In this document: positions 7,027 through 16,040 of the stretch, piece by piece | How positions within the stretch are numbered: position 1 is the first letter of the stretch | How the letters are laid out: each line of letters opens with the position of its first letter | Assembly (NCBI GenBank): GCA_038522735.1 | Contig: JBCBJX010000022.1 | Span: 1 to 36,064, forward strand | Direction: 5' to 3' | Length of the DNA stretch: 36,064 nt | Source of the DNA: JBCBJX01 sp038522735 | GTDB taxonomy: Bacteria; Pseudomonadota; Alphaproteobacteria; Caulobacterales; Parvularculaceae | Position numbers and translations under genes: made by a program | The notes under the pieces: model-generated | What the model saw: the letters and a program-made list of their open reading frames with translations, nothing else | Told to the model about the DNA's origin: nothing | Database searches by the model: none

Positions 7027-8865
7027 ATGAGCAAACACCTGAGCGATCTGAGCGTTTCCCGCGACCTGCCGGCGCCGTTGCAGGACCAGCTGCGCCGCCA
7101 GATTATCGATGCAATCGCGCGCGGCGCGTTCCGGGAAGGCATGCGCCTGCCGTCAAGCCGGGCTCTCGCTAAGGATCTCGGCGTCGCGCGCAACACGGTC
7201 GCCGCCGTCTATGAGCGCCTGATCGCAGACGGGCACCTTTCAAGCCGACGGCGCAGCGGCGTTTTCGTGAGGCCGGGCGCGGTCTCCGCGCCGCCCCGGA
7301 CCGACTTCGTCTCCGGCCCGAACCCTCGCGCGACCGACGACTTCTGGAGCAGGCGGACCGTCGGGGCGCCGGCGGCGATCAAGCCAGGACCGCCGCCGAA
7401 CTGGGACGCTTATCCTTACCCCTTCATCGCCGGCCCGTTCGACGCCTCGCTGTTCCCCATCAACGAATGGCGGGACGCAACGCGACGCACTCTCGGCGTC
7501 GCCGACATCGAAGCCTGGAGCCGGGATCCGGGCGATGCGGACGACCCCCTGCTGATCGCGGAAATCCAGCGGAAGATCCTGCCGCAACGGGGGTTTGCAG
7601 CGCGCTCGGATGAAATCCTCGTCACCACCGGCGCGCAGCAGGCGCTGCAGCTGTGCGCCGAGCTGTTCGCCGCAGCAGGAACGAAAGTCGCCGTCGAGGA
7701 GCCCGGATGCCCGGAGACCCGCGCCGCGTTCCAGCGTCGCGGCGCGACGTGCGCGCCGATCCGCGTTGATGCTGACGGCGTCGATAGCGCGAGGCTCTTC
7801 GCGGCTTCCCCCGACATCGCTGTCGTGACGCCCTCCAGCCAGCGCCCAACGGGCGTCGCGCTTTCGTCGGGCCGGCGCGCAGCTTTCGTGGAAGCGGCGC
7901 AAGGCCGACGTCTGATACTTATCGAACATGATCACTACGGGGAGCTTTCCGGTATTGTCGGAGCCACGGCTCTTCGCGGCGATCCCGGCGGATCCGACAT
8001 CATCTATGCGGCGACGCTCGCACAACCGCTGGCGCCCGCAGTGCGGCTCGGCGTTCTGGTCGCGCCGGCGCCCGTTATCCGCGCCGCGCGCGAGTTGCGA
8101 CGACTGTCCTCGCGTCAGCCGGCGATCAGCCTGCAGAGAACCTTCGCCCATATGATCGCTCTCGGACACTATGCATCGACGATACGCCGGGCGGATCGTG
8201 CGTTCCGAGCCCGCGCCGTGGCGCTCCGCGACGCGCTTAACCACTATTTCCCGAACAAGGCCGCCCTGCCTCCGCGTATTGTCGGTCCCGCCGCCTGGGT
8301 TCGATTTCTGGACAGGGTTGATCTTCGCGACTTCGTCGTTGAAGCCGAGGCGCGCGGCGCGCTGGTCGAAACCGGCGACGGGTACTTCCAGGGCGCCGCG
8401 CCTGGACGGTTCGTACGGCTCGGGGTGACGGGGACCCCTGTAGAGACCATCCGACCGGGGATGGAAGTGCTGACGGACGCCTTTCGCGCGGCCGCCGGCG
8501 GCGCGGCTTCGAACCGCCGCTTCGACCCGGCGAAAGCCGCAGACGACGCAGAGCTTCTCGCGGCGTGCTCGGGCGCCACGTTGCTGACGAAGACCGTCTA
8601 TGGCGATCCCTGCACGATCGAACTGCACGCTGACGGGCGGATGAGCGGCGCGGCGGGGGCCGCCAACGAGGATCGGGATGAAGGACGTTGGTGGATCGAG
8701 GACGGCTGGTGGTGCCGGCGTTGGTCGGTGTGGGCCTATGGCGAGACGGCGCGTTTCCGCGCGAGCCTGGAGGGCGACCGCATCAAGTGGTTCCATGCGG
8801 ACGGCCGGTTGATCGACTGGGCCGTTCTGAAACGGGCTGTGGGCGGCGGGCAACGCCCGGTCTGA
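7027..8865 (+). CDS. MocR/GntR-type regulator with altered PLP site and extra C-terminal domain
   Basis: A 612-residue protein. Residues 15-82 form a GntR winged helix (PLQDQLRRQIIDAIARGAFREGMRLPSSRALAKDLGVARNTV...). Residues about 125-490 form an aminotransferase-like domain (ILVTTGAQQALQL, VVTPSSQRPTGVALS). In the segment equivalent to the usual SFSKTLFPALRLGY, it reads ATLAQPLAPAVRLGV, so the PLP lysine is Gln333. The usual EDD..Y segment reads EHDHY, replacing an Asp by His301. A Trp-rich C-terminal domain follows (about 505-605, GRWWIEDGWWCRRWSVWAYGE), absent from standard MocR proteins of about 450-500 residues. An alternative ATG at 6994 has a good GAGG site and would add 11 residues. 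The protein probably controls the divergent aminotransferase and the downstream amidase gene. Confidence 0.88.
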   Translation: MSKHLSDLSVSRDLPAPLQDQLRRQIIDAIARGAFREGMRLPSSRALAKDLGVARNTVAAVYERLIADGHLSSRRRSGVFVRPGAVSAPPRTDFVSGPNPRATDDFWSRRTVGAPAAIKPGPPPNWDAYPYPFIAGPFDASLFPINEWRDATRRTLGVADIEAWSRDPGDADDPLLIAEIQRKILPQRGFAARSDEILVTTGAQQALQLCAELFAAAGTKVAVEEPGCPETRAAFQRRGATCAPIRVDADGVDSARLFAASPDIAVVTPSSQRPTGVALSSGRRAAFVEAAQGRRLILIEHDHYGELSGIVGATALRGDPGGSDIIYAATLAQPLAPAVRLGVLVAPAPVIRAARELRRLSSRQPAISLQRTFAHMIALGHYASTIRRADRAFRARAVALRDALNHYFPNKAALPPRIVGPAAWVRFLDRVDLRDFVVEAEARGALVETGDGYFQGAAPGRFVRLGVTGTPVETIRPGMEVLTDAFRAAAGGAASNRRFDPAKAADDAELLAACSGATLLTKTVYGDPCTIELHADGRMSGAAGAANEDRDEGRWWIEDGWWCRRWSVWAYGETARFRASLEGDRIKWFHADGRLIDWAVLKRAVGGGQRPV

Positions 8866-8872
8866 GCCGGCC

Positions 8873-8907
8873 AATTGGCCCATTCGCTTCTGAAAAACTG
8901 GCCCTAT
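8873..8907 (+). promoter_or_regulatory. Repeated TGGCCC boxes before the amidase gene
   Basis: AATTGGCCCATT and ACTGGCCCTAT place TGGCCC at 8876-8881 and 8899-8904, 23 bases apart, about two helical turns. The first lies within a palindrome, GGCCAATTGGCC (8869-8880). The second is preceded by an A-tract and matches the AAAACTGGC box of the aminotransferase/MocR promoter. They lie 60-90 bases before the amidase start, suiting operator sites for the same regulator. Confidence 0.5.
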
Positions 8908-8965
8908 CGCGCGAACGCGCACCCCTGCAGCGTAGCAGAGACTGCTATGAAAACAGGGGTCTCAC

Positions 8966-9814
8966 TTGCCCAAAATCGCAATCGCCGCGCTGCAGTTGGA
9001 ACTTTCCGCCGACGATAATGTCGAGCGGCTGTGCGATGAGGTTCGCGCTGTCCGCAAGCGTTTCCCCTGGGTCCATCTTGTCACCTTCGGGGAGCTCGCC
9101 GCGTTCGGGCCGGACCCGCGCAAGGCGCAGCCTTTGCCCGGCCCCGCCGAAGACGCCTTCCGGTCCGTAGCGCGGGAGACCGGGCTCTGGCTTATCCCGG
9201 GATCGCTTTACGAGAAGGCGGACGGCGTCGTCTTCAACACAGCGCCGGTGATTGATCCGAGCGGGGAGGTCGTCGCGCGCTGCCGCAAGCTTTTCCCGTT
9301 TCTCCCGTATGAAAAAGGCGTCACCGGCGGCGAGGAGTTCTGCACCTTCGATATCGACGGCGTCGGACGGTTCGGGGTCTCGATCTGCTACGACATGTGG
9401 TTCCCCGAGACGACCCGGTCCCTCGCCCATCTCGGCGCGGAAGCGATCATCCACCCGACACTGACGAACACGATTGATCGAGATGTCGAGCTCTCAATCG
9501 CGCGGACCAACGCCGCCTGCAATCAGGTCTATTTCGTCGACGTCAATTCCGCGGGCCGGCTCGCTTTCGGACGGTCCATCGTCGTCGGACCCGGCGGCGA
9601 GATTATCCACGAGGCGGGGACGGGCCGCGAGATCATCGTAACGGAACTCGATCTCGACCATGCCCGGCGGGTCCGCGAACGCGGATGGCAGGGCCTAGGA
9701 CAACCGCTCAAGAGTTTTCGGGACGCTGCGCTGCGGTACCCCGCTTATCGTCAAGACACGGCAGATTCCGCCTTTTCAGCGCTTGGATCGCTGAAAACGC
9801 CGGAGCGCGAGTAA
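8966..9814 (+). CDS. Nitrilase-superfamily amidohydrolase
   Basis: A 282-residue cytoplasmic carbon-nitrogen hydrolase. The catalytic triad is visible: Glu43 (TFGELAAFG), Lys108 (RCRKLFPFLPYE) and Cys141 (SICYDMWFPE). These enzymes attack amide, carbamoyl or nitrile carbons through the Cys thiol. The start is a TTG at 8966, chosen because AGGGG lies 6-10 bases upstream and the protein then begins with the usual first strand (PKIAIAALQLEL); the nearby ATG at 8947 is out of frame. It is 37 bases before the TonB receptor, and its promoter region shares boxes with the MocR operator, so it may share a pathway with the aminotransferase. The specific substrate is unknown. Confidence 0.9.
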   Translation: MPKIAIAALQLELSADDNVERLCDEVRAVRKRFPWVHLVTFGELAAFGPDPRKAQPLPGPAEDAFRSVARETGLWLIPGSLYEKADGVVFNTAPVIDPSGEVVARCRKLFPFLPYEKGVTGGEEFCTFDIDGVGRFGVSICYDMWFPETTRSLAHLGAEAIIHPTLTNTIDRDVELSIARTNAACNQVYFVDVNSAGRLAFGRSIVVGPGGEIIHEAGTGREIIVTELDLDHARRVRERGWQGLGQPLKSFRDAALRYPAYRQDTADSAFSALGSLKTPERE

Positions 9815-9851
9815 CGTCCGCAGCTTGCAGACGAACCCAAGGAGGGGCCAC

Positions 9852-12257
9852 ATGACCCACACGAAGAAAACCATCCGCTCGACGCGCGCCGCAATCGCCG
9901 CCGGCTTGCTGGGATGCACGTCGCTGACGCCGGCGGCTGTCTTCGCGCAAGAGGGAGACGATGAGGCCGATACGGACGACGTGATCGTCGTCACCACCCA
10001 GAGGCGCGAACAGAACGTCCTCGACGTACCTTACAACATCTCCGTTATCGGCGGCGATGCGATCGAAGGCTCCATCACGTTCGACAACGCAGAGCTGTTC
10101 CGCTCCGTGCCTGGCGTCAGCCAGATCGACCAGGGGCCGCGCAATATCCAGTTCAACTCGATCCGCATCCGGGGTCTGAATGTGGATTCGTCCGCCTTCG
10201 GCGACTTTCTGCTCGGCTCGGTCCCGACGGTGTCGACCTACGTTAACGAAACACCGGTCTTCGCGAACCTTGCGCTCATCGATCTCGACCGGGTGGAAGT
10301 GCAGCGCGGCCCGCAGGCGACGCTCTACGGCTCAGGAGCCCTTGGCGGCACGGTGAAGTACTTCACGCGGCAGCCGCAGCTTGGCGAAGTCGAAGGCCGT
10401 TTCACAGCGACCGGCTCGCAAGTCGATGGGTCGGAGAGTTTCGGCTATACGACAGGCGGCGTATTCAACGTCCCCCTCGGCGACAAGTTCGCTCTGCGCG
10501 CCAATATTCTGTGGCAGGATTTTCCTGGCGTTACGGACTACACCAACCTCTATGTGCTCGATGCGAACGGTGTTCCGACGCAGCCCCAGGGGCTCTTCGC
10601 CCTCGGGCCGGACGCTCAGGAGACGACCTCAGTTGAGGATGTCGACGACTACCAGAGCCTCTACGGCCGCGTTAGTCTCCGCTTCGCGCCGAACGACGCT
10701 GTCGATATCGTCGCAAACTATTTCTATCAGAACGATGAAAGCGGAGGCCGCCGCCAGCCAAGTCTCGGGTCGAACGGGCTCGGCGAGCCTTACGGCGAAT
10801 ACGAGAACGGCGCTGTGATCCGTGAACCCGCCGACCGGGAGCTGAACCTCGCCTCGCTCGAAGCGAACGTCGATCTCGGTTTCGCGACTCTCACCTCGGC
10901 GTCATCCTACTATGAAAACGAGGGCTCCAGCGAAACGGACAATACGGGCTTCTTCGCCAACAACCTCGCCCAGTTCTATTATTCGACCTACTATGTGTTC
11001 CCGCGCCCGCTCTATACGGCGGACCGGACGTTCACCGACGAATCCTTTGTTCAGGAGCTGCGCCTCGTCTCCAATGGCGAGAACTTCATCGACTGGGTGG
11101 TCGGCGTCTTCTACCAGGACCAGACCCGCGGCGCGACGCAACTCTCCGACCTCGTCGGGTTTGATGCATGGGCGAGCGCGTTTTTCCTCACGGACTTCGT
11201 TTTCACCGACAACGTCTTCACCTTCGAGCGGTCCGAGGACTACGAGGAGATCGCGATTTTCGGCGAAGCGACGGTGAACGTCACCGAGAAACTCGCCCTC
11301 ACCGGAGGGCTGCGCTATTTCGACAACGAATCGACGACCGACACCTTCGTGCGTGCAGGCCTCTATACATTTTTCAATGGCGAGGCCGACACGCGGTTCA
11401 CGGAGGAGGACAGCCGCCTCCTCTATCGGGCGAACGCGTCCTACCAGTACGGCGACGACGATCTTGTTTACGTCACCGTTTCAGAAGGGTATCGCCGCGG
11501 CGGCTCGAACGGCGTGCCCACAGTCGGTCAGTTCGCCAACAATCCCGCTTGGCTGACCTTCGAATCCGACACGGTCACGAACTACGAGATCGGCTTCAAA
11601 GGAACGCTCAGCGGCGTTCGCTACGACCTCAACGGATTTTACATCGACTGGGAGGACCCGCAGTTCAACACGTCGACGCCGAACGGCTTCTTCTTCGCCG
11701 TCGCCAACGCACAGGAAGCGCGTACAGCAGGTCTTGAAGCCCAGTTCAGCGGCTCGGCGATCGAGGACCGGATGAACTGGGCCCTTGGCTACACATACAT
11801 CGACGCCGAACTCACCGCGGACTTCTCCGCGCCGCCCGCCTTCGGCAGCACCACGCCGACGCCGGTCGCCGCAGAAGGCTCGCCCCTGCCCGGCGTCTCC
11901 GAGCACGTCGTGAACATCGCGCTCGACTACACCCAGCCGATCAACGCGACCTATTCGCTCATCAGCCGCCTCGACGGGTTCTGGCAGTCGGAAACCCAGA
12001 ACGTCCTCGATCAAAACGTTCAGCAAGCGACGGCTTTCGACGGGTTCGCGATTTTTGACGCCACCTTCACCCTCGCCAGCGGCAAATGGGACGCGTCATT
12101 CTTCATCAAGAACATCGCAAATGAAGATGGCGTGACAGGCGCTTTCACCGAAGGCGCGTTCGGACCGCAGCCCGCGGCGGACTATTTCGGATCGAACTCG
12201 CGACAGTTCATCGCCCTGCCGCGAACCTTCGGCATCGCCACCAACATCTACTTCTAG
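9852..12257 (+). CDS. TonB-dependent outer-membrane receptor (first)
   Basis: An 801-residue receptor. The ATG at 9852 follows GGAGGGG. The signal peptide ends at about VFAQ, followed by a possible TonB box (DDVIVVTTQRRE). The plug domain has VPYNISVIGGDAIEG, IRIRGLNVDSSAFGD and the conserved LIDLDRVEVQRGPQATLYGSGALGGTVKYFTRQP. A long beta-barrel follows, with aromatic strands, and the C-terminus TFGIATNIYF ends in Phe, as the outer-membrane insertion signal requires. It imports a substrate across the outer membrane using TonB energy. The flanking amidase, hydrolase and MFS genes suggest an organic nutrient rather than iron, but nothing in the sequence fixes it. Confidence 0.95.
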   Translation: MTHTKKTIRSTRAAIAAGLLGCTSLTPAAVFAQEGDDEADTDDVIVVTTQRREQNVLDVPYNISVIGGDAIEGSITFDNAELFRSVPGVSQIDQGPRNIQFNSIRIRGLNVDSSAFGDFLLGSVPTVSTYVNETPVFANLALIDLDRVEVQRGPQATLYGSGALGGTVKYFTRQPQLGEVEGRFTATGSQVDGSESFGYTTGGVFNVPLGDKFALRANILWQDFPGVTDYTNLYVLDANGVPTQPQGLFALGPDAQETTSVEDVDDYQSLYGRVSLRFAPNDAVDIVANYFYQNDESGGRRQPSLGSNGLGEPYGEYENGAVIREPADRELNLASLEANVDLGFATLTSASSYYENEGSSETDNTGFFANNLAQFYYSTYYVFPRPLYTADRTFTDESFVQELRLVSNGENFIDWVVGVFYQDQTRGATQLSDLVGFDAWASAFFLTDFVFTDNVFTFERSEDYEEIAIFGEATVNVTEKLALTGGLRYFDNESTTDTFVRAGLYTFFNGEADTRFTEEDSRLLYRANASYQYGDDDLVYVTVSEGYRRGGSNGVPTVGQFANNPAWLTFESDTVTNYEIGFKGTLSGVRYDLNGFYIDWEDPQFNTSTPNGFFFAVANAQEARTAGLEAQFSGSAIEDRMNWALGYTYIDAELTADFSAPPAFGSTTPTPVAAEGSPLPGVSEHVVNIALDYTQPINATYSLISRLDGFWQSETQNVLDQNVQQATAFDGFAIFDATFTLASGKWDASFFIKNIANEDGVTGAFTEGAFGPQPAADYFGSNSRQFIALPRTFGIATNIYF

Positions 12258-12282
12258 GAAAGGCCGCGCTAAGGTCGCGCTG

Positions 12283-13866
12283 ATGCGACAGCCTCAAGCA
12301 GCCGGCGCCGACAGCGCGCCCGCCGAATTCCGGCGGGCCGCTTCGCGTTTGATCAGCGAGGGTCGCCTCGCGGACGCCGAGCGTCTCTGCGCCGAGTTCG
12401 CGCGAGCGCGGCCGGCGCTTCCCGACGCCCATGTGTTCCGCGTCCGCGCCGCGCAGAAACGGAGCGACTTCCATGGCGGCCTCGCAGCAGCGGAACTCGC
12501 GGTCGCAACCGATCCCGACCGGCTCGACTCACAGCTGGTCCGGGCTGAGAGCTTTATCTATGTCGGCCGGATTGCTGACGCGATCACGGAACTCGATGCT
12601 GTCAGAGGCAAGGCGAAGGATGACGCCGGCCTGCAGCGGCAGCTATCAATCCTCTACACGCAACTCGGACGCCATCACGCCGCGTATGACTGCGCCCGCG
12701 CGGCCCAGAACCTTGATCCGCGATCGACGAACTATCGCTACCTCGTGGCGAGCGCCGCCATAGCGGTTGGCGCCATGGAGGAGGCTGAGCGACTCCTCAA
12801 TGACGTCCTCGCGGTTTCGCTGGCCGAAGGGGACGTTTATTACAACCGCGCGACGCTCCGCAGGCAGACGCCGGCGAACAATCATGTCGACGAGTTGCGG
12901 CGGGCGGCGTCGCGAACGCCGGCGGGCGATCCCCGAGAAGCGCCGCTCTCATACGCCCTCGGCAAAGAGCTGGAGGATCTCGGCGACCACGCAGAGGCGT
13001 TCGAGTGCTACGAACGCGGCGCCGAGTCCCGGCGGGCGCGTCTTCGGTACCGTGTCGAAATAGACGAAGCGGCCATGGCCGACATCGCGGCCGTCTTCGA
13101 CGCGGGGTGGTCGCAGCGGACACATGAGGGCGGCGACGCTCCCGGACCGATTTTTGTCCTCGGCCTCCCCCGATCCGGCACGACGCTGGTCGAACGCATC
13201 TTATCCGCACACTCTGCTGTCGCAAGCCTCGGCGAGGTGAACGATGTCGCGTACGCCGTCGTGCGTGCAGGCTATCCGGCCGCCGACAAGTCCGACCTCA
13301 TGCGGAAGGTCGCGAACGCCGATATGGAACGGCTGGGCCGCGAGATCCGGGCCGCGTTCTCGGGCTACGGCGAAAATGCACAGTTCCTCATCGACAAGAC
13401 GCCGGCGAACTATCTTTATCTCGGGCTGATCCTGAAAGCGCTGCCCGGCGCGCACGTCGTCCACTTGCGGCGCCATCCGCTCGCGTCGTGTTTCGCCATG
13501 TACAAAACGCTGTTCCGGATGGGGTATCCGTTCTCCTATGATCTTGCCGATCTCGGACGGTACTACCTGGCGTACGCGAAGCTCTGCGAGCATTGGCGCG
13601 AGGTCTTCCCGGGGCGCATCCATGAGGTCGAATACGAGGCCCTTGTCGACGATCAGGACGGCGTCAGCCGCGCGCTCGTCGCCGCGTGCGGTCTCGATTG
13701 GGAGGACGCGTGCCTCGAGTTTCATAACAGCGCCGCGCCGACGGCGACGGCGAGCGCGGCGCAGGTTCGCCGGCCTCTCTACACGACATCCCGTGATCTA
13801 TGGCGCGTCCATGAAGCGCGGCTGGCGCCATTGACCGGCATTCTCACGAAAGGAGGCGTCTTATGA
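12283..13866 (+). CDS. TPR-sulfotransferase fusion (first)
   Basis: A 527-residue protein. Residues about 10-250 are tetratricopeptide-like helical repeats (GRLADAERLCAEFARARPALPDAH; LGRHHAAYDCARAAQNLDPRS; GDHAEAFECYERGAESRR). Residues about 288-515 form a Sulfotransfer_3-type domain. The PAPS 5'-phosphosulfate loop is VLGLPRSGTTLVERIL (292-307), and the 3'-phosphate site is RRHPLASCFAMYK (from 396). GEVND (E318) may supply the general base, as Glu does in tyrosylprotein sulfotransferases. No signal peptide is seen, so it should act in the cytoplasm, where PAPS is. It lies 25 bases after the receptor and overlaps the next gene by 4 bases. It is paralogous to the sulfotransferase at 20236. Confidence 0.9.
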   Translation: MRQPQAAGADSAPAEFRRAASRLISEGRLADAERLCAEFARARPALPDAHVFRVRAAQKRSDFHGGLAAAELAVATDPDRLDSQLVRAESFIYVGRIADAITELDAVRGKAKDDAGLQRQLSILYTQLGRHHAAYDCARAAQNLDPRSTNYRYLVASAAIAVGAMEEAERLLNDVLAVSLAEGDVYYNRATLRRQTPANNHVDELRRAASRTPAGDPREAPLSYALGKELEDLGDHAEAFECYERGAESRRARLRYRVEIDEAAMADIAAVFDAGWSQRTHEGGDAPGPIFVLGLPRSGTTLVERILSAHSAVASLGEVNDVAYAVVRAGYPAADKSDLMRKVANADMERLGREIRAAFSGYGENAQFLIDKTPANYLYLGLILKALPGAHVVHLRRHPLASCFAMYKTLFRMGYPFSYDLADLGRYYLAYAKLCEHWREVFPGRIHEVEYEALVDDQDGVSRALVAACGLDWEDACLEFHNSAAPTATASAAQVRRPLYTTSRDLWRVHEARLAPLTGILTKGGVL

Positions 13867-16040
13867 TCCGCCTGTCGAACATCATCCTCGCGACTGCGGC
13901 GATCCTCGCCGCAGCGGCGACGGCCGCCCGCGCGCAGGTTCTGTTTACGGAGGATTTTCAGGACGGCGACGCTGATGGGTGGTCGGCGGGCGGCGACGGC
14001 GATGTCGGCCTCACCCAATATGCCGGCAACGTCTCCATGCGCCTCACGAAGTCTGCCACGGCGACGATCGGACTGCGTGTGGAGGGGCCGCCGCGGGTCG
14101 CTATCTCCGGCGCTTTCGCCGCCCAGGATCTGGAGCGACGCGACGGGTGCGTTCTGGAGGCGGCGTTCGGCGACGACGCCTTTGTCGAAATGCACCGGAT
14201 CGGCAACGGCCAGGACGACGCCGTCACCCTGCACCGTGGCGGCGGCGAGCTCAACGTGCCGACGGCCGGCGCCGTTTTGAGAGTGCGTTTGCGCGCGGAC
14301 AGCAACGGCGACGACGATACGTGCTGGGCGGACGATATTCAGGTTGCGTCGGCGGTCGTCCGCGAAAGCCGGCCCCTCGGCGGACCGCGCGAAGCGCTTT
14401 TTGCGGTCGACCTCCGATCCGGCGCCGCACCCGCCGTCCCTCTTCCGACGAACGCCTTCGCGCCTGCCGATGGAGCCGGGCGCCCGCGCGGATCGCTCGG
14501 CGGCCGTCTGACGATCAAACCGACGGGCGCGCCGGGCTTCCGCGTCCTGACGGACCGGTTCGGTTTTCTTCAGAAAGACGTTCCCAACCTTCGCAGACCG
14601 CCTGAAATCATCATTGACGTCGTTCAGTCAGGCGACCGTCTCGTACCGGCCGTCCGCGGCCTCACGCGGACCGATCATGCGGCGTGGGACGTGATCGTCG
14701 ATGTCGGCCGCGCCTGGCGGGAGGGCGCCGACGGCGGCGCCACGCGCGTCGCCTTTCCCTTCGCCCTGCAAGAGCGCAACGCCAACTGCACCCATAACGG
14801 CCTTCTCACCTTCGTGATCGATCGGCGCGGCCGGCCCTCGAACGCTGTCTATCAGATCGGTTCGGAGACGTGCGCGTACTTCCAATACGACATTTGGGGC
14901 GCGGCGAGCGTCGATTATACGCCGGGCGAGATCGTCGAGGCGGAGGCGATCAAGGCGGCGTACGGACGGGAAACGTCGGGACGCATGCCGACGAAACCGA
15001 TCGCGGCGCTTCGCGACGATCATCCGGGTCTCGACGCAGCGGCCTTCGCGAACCCTGCGGACGTCTCGCCCGCCGCCCTGACGGCGTTCGGCGTCGTCGT
15101 CGACGGCGTCCACTACCGCGGCGGCTGCGAGACCCGCTACGGCCCCTACCCTTTCTGCGCCGAGATAGCGCTCCCCTCCTACTCGGTCTCAAAGTCCGTG
15201 TTCGCCGGGCTCGGCCTCATGCGCCTGGAAAAGCTCTATCCGGGCGTGAAGAACACCCTCATTGCGGACCATGTACCCCAATGCCCAAAGCGCGGTTGGC
15301 GCGACGTCACGTTCGAGAACGCTCTTGATATGGCGACCGGCCGATATCGCTCGACCGAGCGCGAAGCGGACGAAAACGCCGCTGTGCAGGACGGCTTTTT
15401 CATCGTCGAGACCCATGCGGAGAAGATAGCCCGCGCCTGCGGGATGTATCCGCGCAAGTCCGCGCCGGGTAAAACTTGGGTTTACCATACGACGGATCAT
15501 TACGTCCTCGGCTCCGCCATGCAGAGCTTCCTGCGCGAAAAAGCAGGCGGGGACGCCGATATTCACCGTGACCTGATTGTCGAGCCGATCTGGCGCACGC
15601 TTCCGCTCTCGCCGGTCGCAGAGAGAACGCGGCGCACGCGCGACGATGTCGGACAGCCTTATGTCGGCTGGGGCCTGACCTTCCTCCCTGACGACTACGC
15701 GAAGTTAGCCGACTTTGTGAACGCCGGTGGCGGGCGCGTCGGCGGCGGCAGCCAGGTCGACGCGGGCATGCTGGCGGCGGCCATGCAGAGAGCGCCGGAT
15801 GACGCCGGACTGTCCGCAGGCGGCCCGGCCTTTCGCTACAACAACGGCTTTTGGGCGTGGAACGCGGCCGGCGCCGCGGGATGCGACGGCGCCCTCTGGA
15901 CGCCCTTCATGTCCGGTTTCGGCGGCGTTTCGGTCGTCCTGATGCGGAACGGCGTGAGCTACTATTATGTCAGCGACGGCGGCGAGTACGCATGGGCGCG
16001 CGCCGTCGCCGCTTCGGCGCGTTATCGGGAGATGTGCTGA
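13863..16040 (+). CDS. Secreted beta-lactamase-fold serine hydrolase with large N-terminal domain
   Basis: A 725-residue protein with a signal peptide cleaved after ATAARA. The ATG overlaps the previous stop (ATGA) behind a full AAAGGAGG site, so translation is coupled. Residues about 25-165 look like a beta-rich, possibly lectin-like domain (FTEDFQDGDADGWS). The next 250 residues are unassigned. Residues about 400-725 resemble the class C beta-lactamase/DD-peptidase/esterase fold, with SYSVSKSVFAG giving a nucleophile S441 and K444, then YHTTDHYVLG (Y541) and MSGFGGVSVVL as the third motif. The enzyme would hydrolyse an amide or ester in the periplasm or outside. The substrate is unknown; the locus suggests the compound imported by the neighbouring receptor. 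Confidence 0.82.
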   Translation: MIRLSNIILATAAILAAAATAARAQVLFTEDFQDGDADGWSAGGDGDVGLTQYAGNVSMRLTKSATATIGLRVEGPPRVAISGAFAAQDLERRDGCVLEAAFGDDAFVEMHRIGNGQDDAVTLHRGGGELNVPTAGAVLRVRLRADSNGDDDTCWADDIQVASAVVRESRPLGGPREALFAVDLRSGAAPAVPLPTNAFAPADGAGRPRGSLGGRLTIKPTGAPGFRVLTDRFGFLQKDVPNLRRPPEIIIDVVQSGDRLVPAVRGLTRTDHAAWDVIVDVGRAWREGADGGATRVAFPFALQERNANCTHNGLLTFVIDRRGRPSNAVYQIGSETCAYFQYDIWGAASVDYTPGEIVEAEAIKAAYGRETSGRMPTKPIAALRDDHPGLDAAAFANPADVSPAALTAFGVVVDGVHYRGGCETRYGPYPFCAEIALPSYSVSKSVFAGLGLMRLEKLYPGVKNTLIADHVPQCPKRGWRDVTFENALDMATGRYRSTEREADENAAVQDGFFIVETHAEKIARACGMYPRKSAPGKTWVYHTTDHYVLGSAMQSFLREKAGGDADIHRDLIVEPIWRTLPLSPVAERTRRTRDDVGQPYVGWGLTFLPDDYAKLADFVNAGGGRVGGGSQVDAGMLAAAMQRAPDDAGLSAGGPAFRYNNGFWAWNAAGAAGCDGALWTPFMSGFGGVSVVLMRNGVSYYYVSDGGEYAWARAVAASARYREMC

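Noticed and set aside
7240..8922. 560-codon minus-strand frame opposite the MocR-like gene
   Set aside because: Shadow of a GC-rich gene; the translation is Arg/Gly/Ala-rich with no recognisable domain, whereas the plus strand has winged-helix and aminotransferase motifs.
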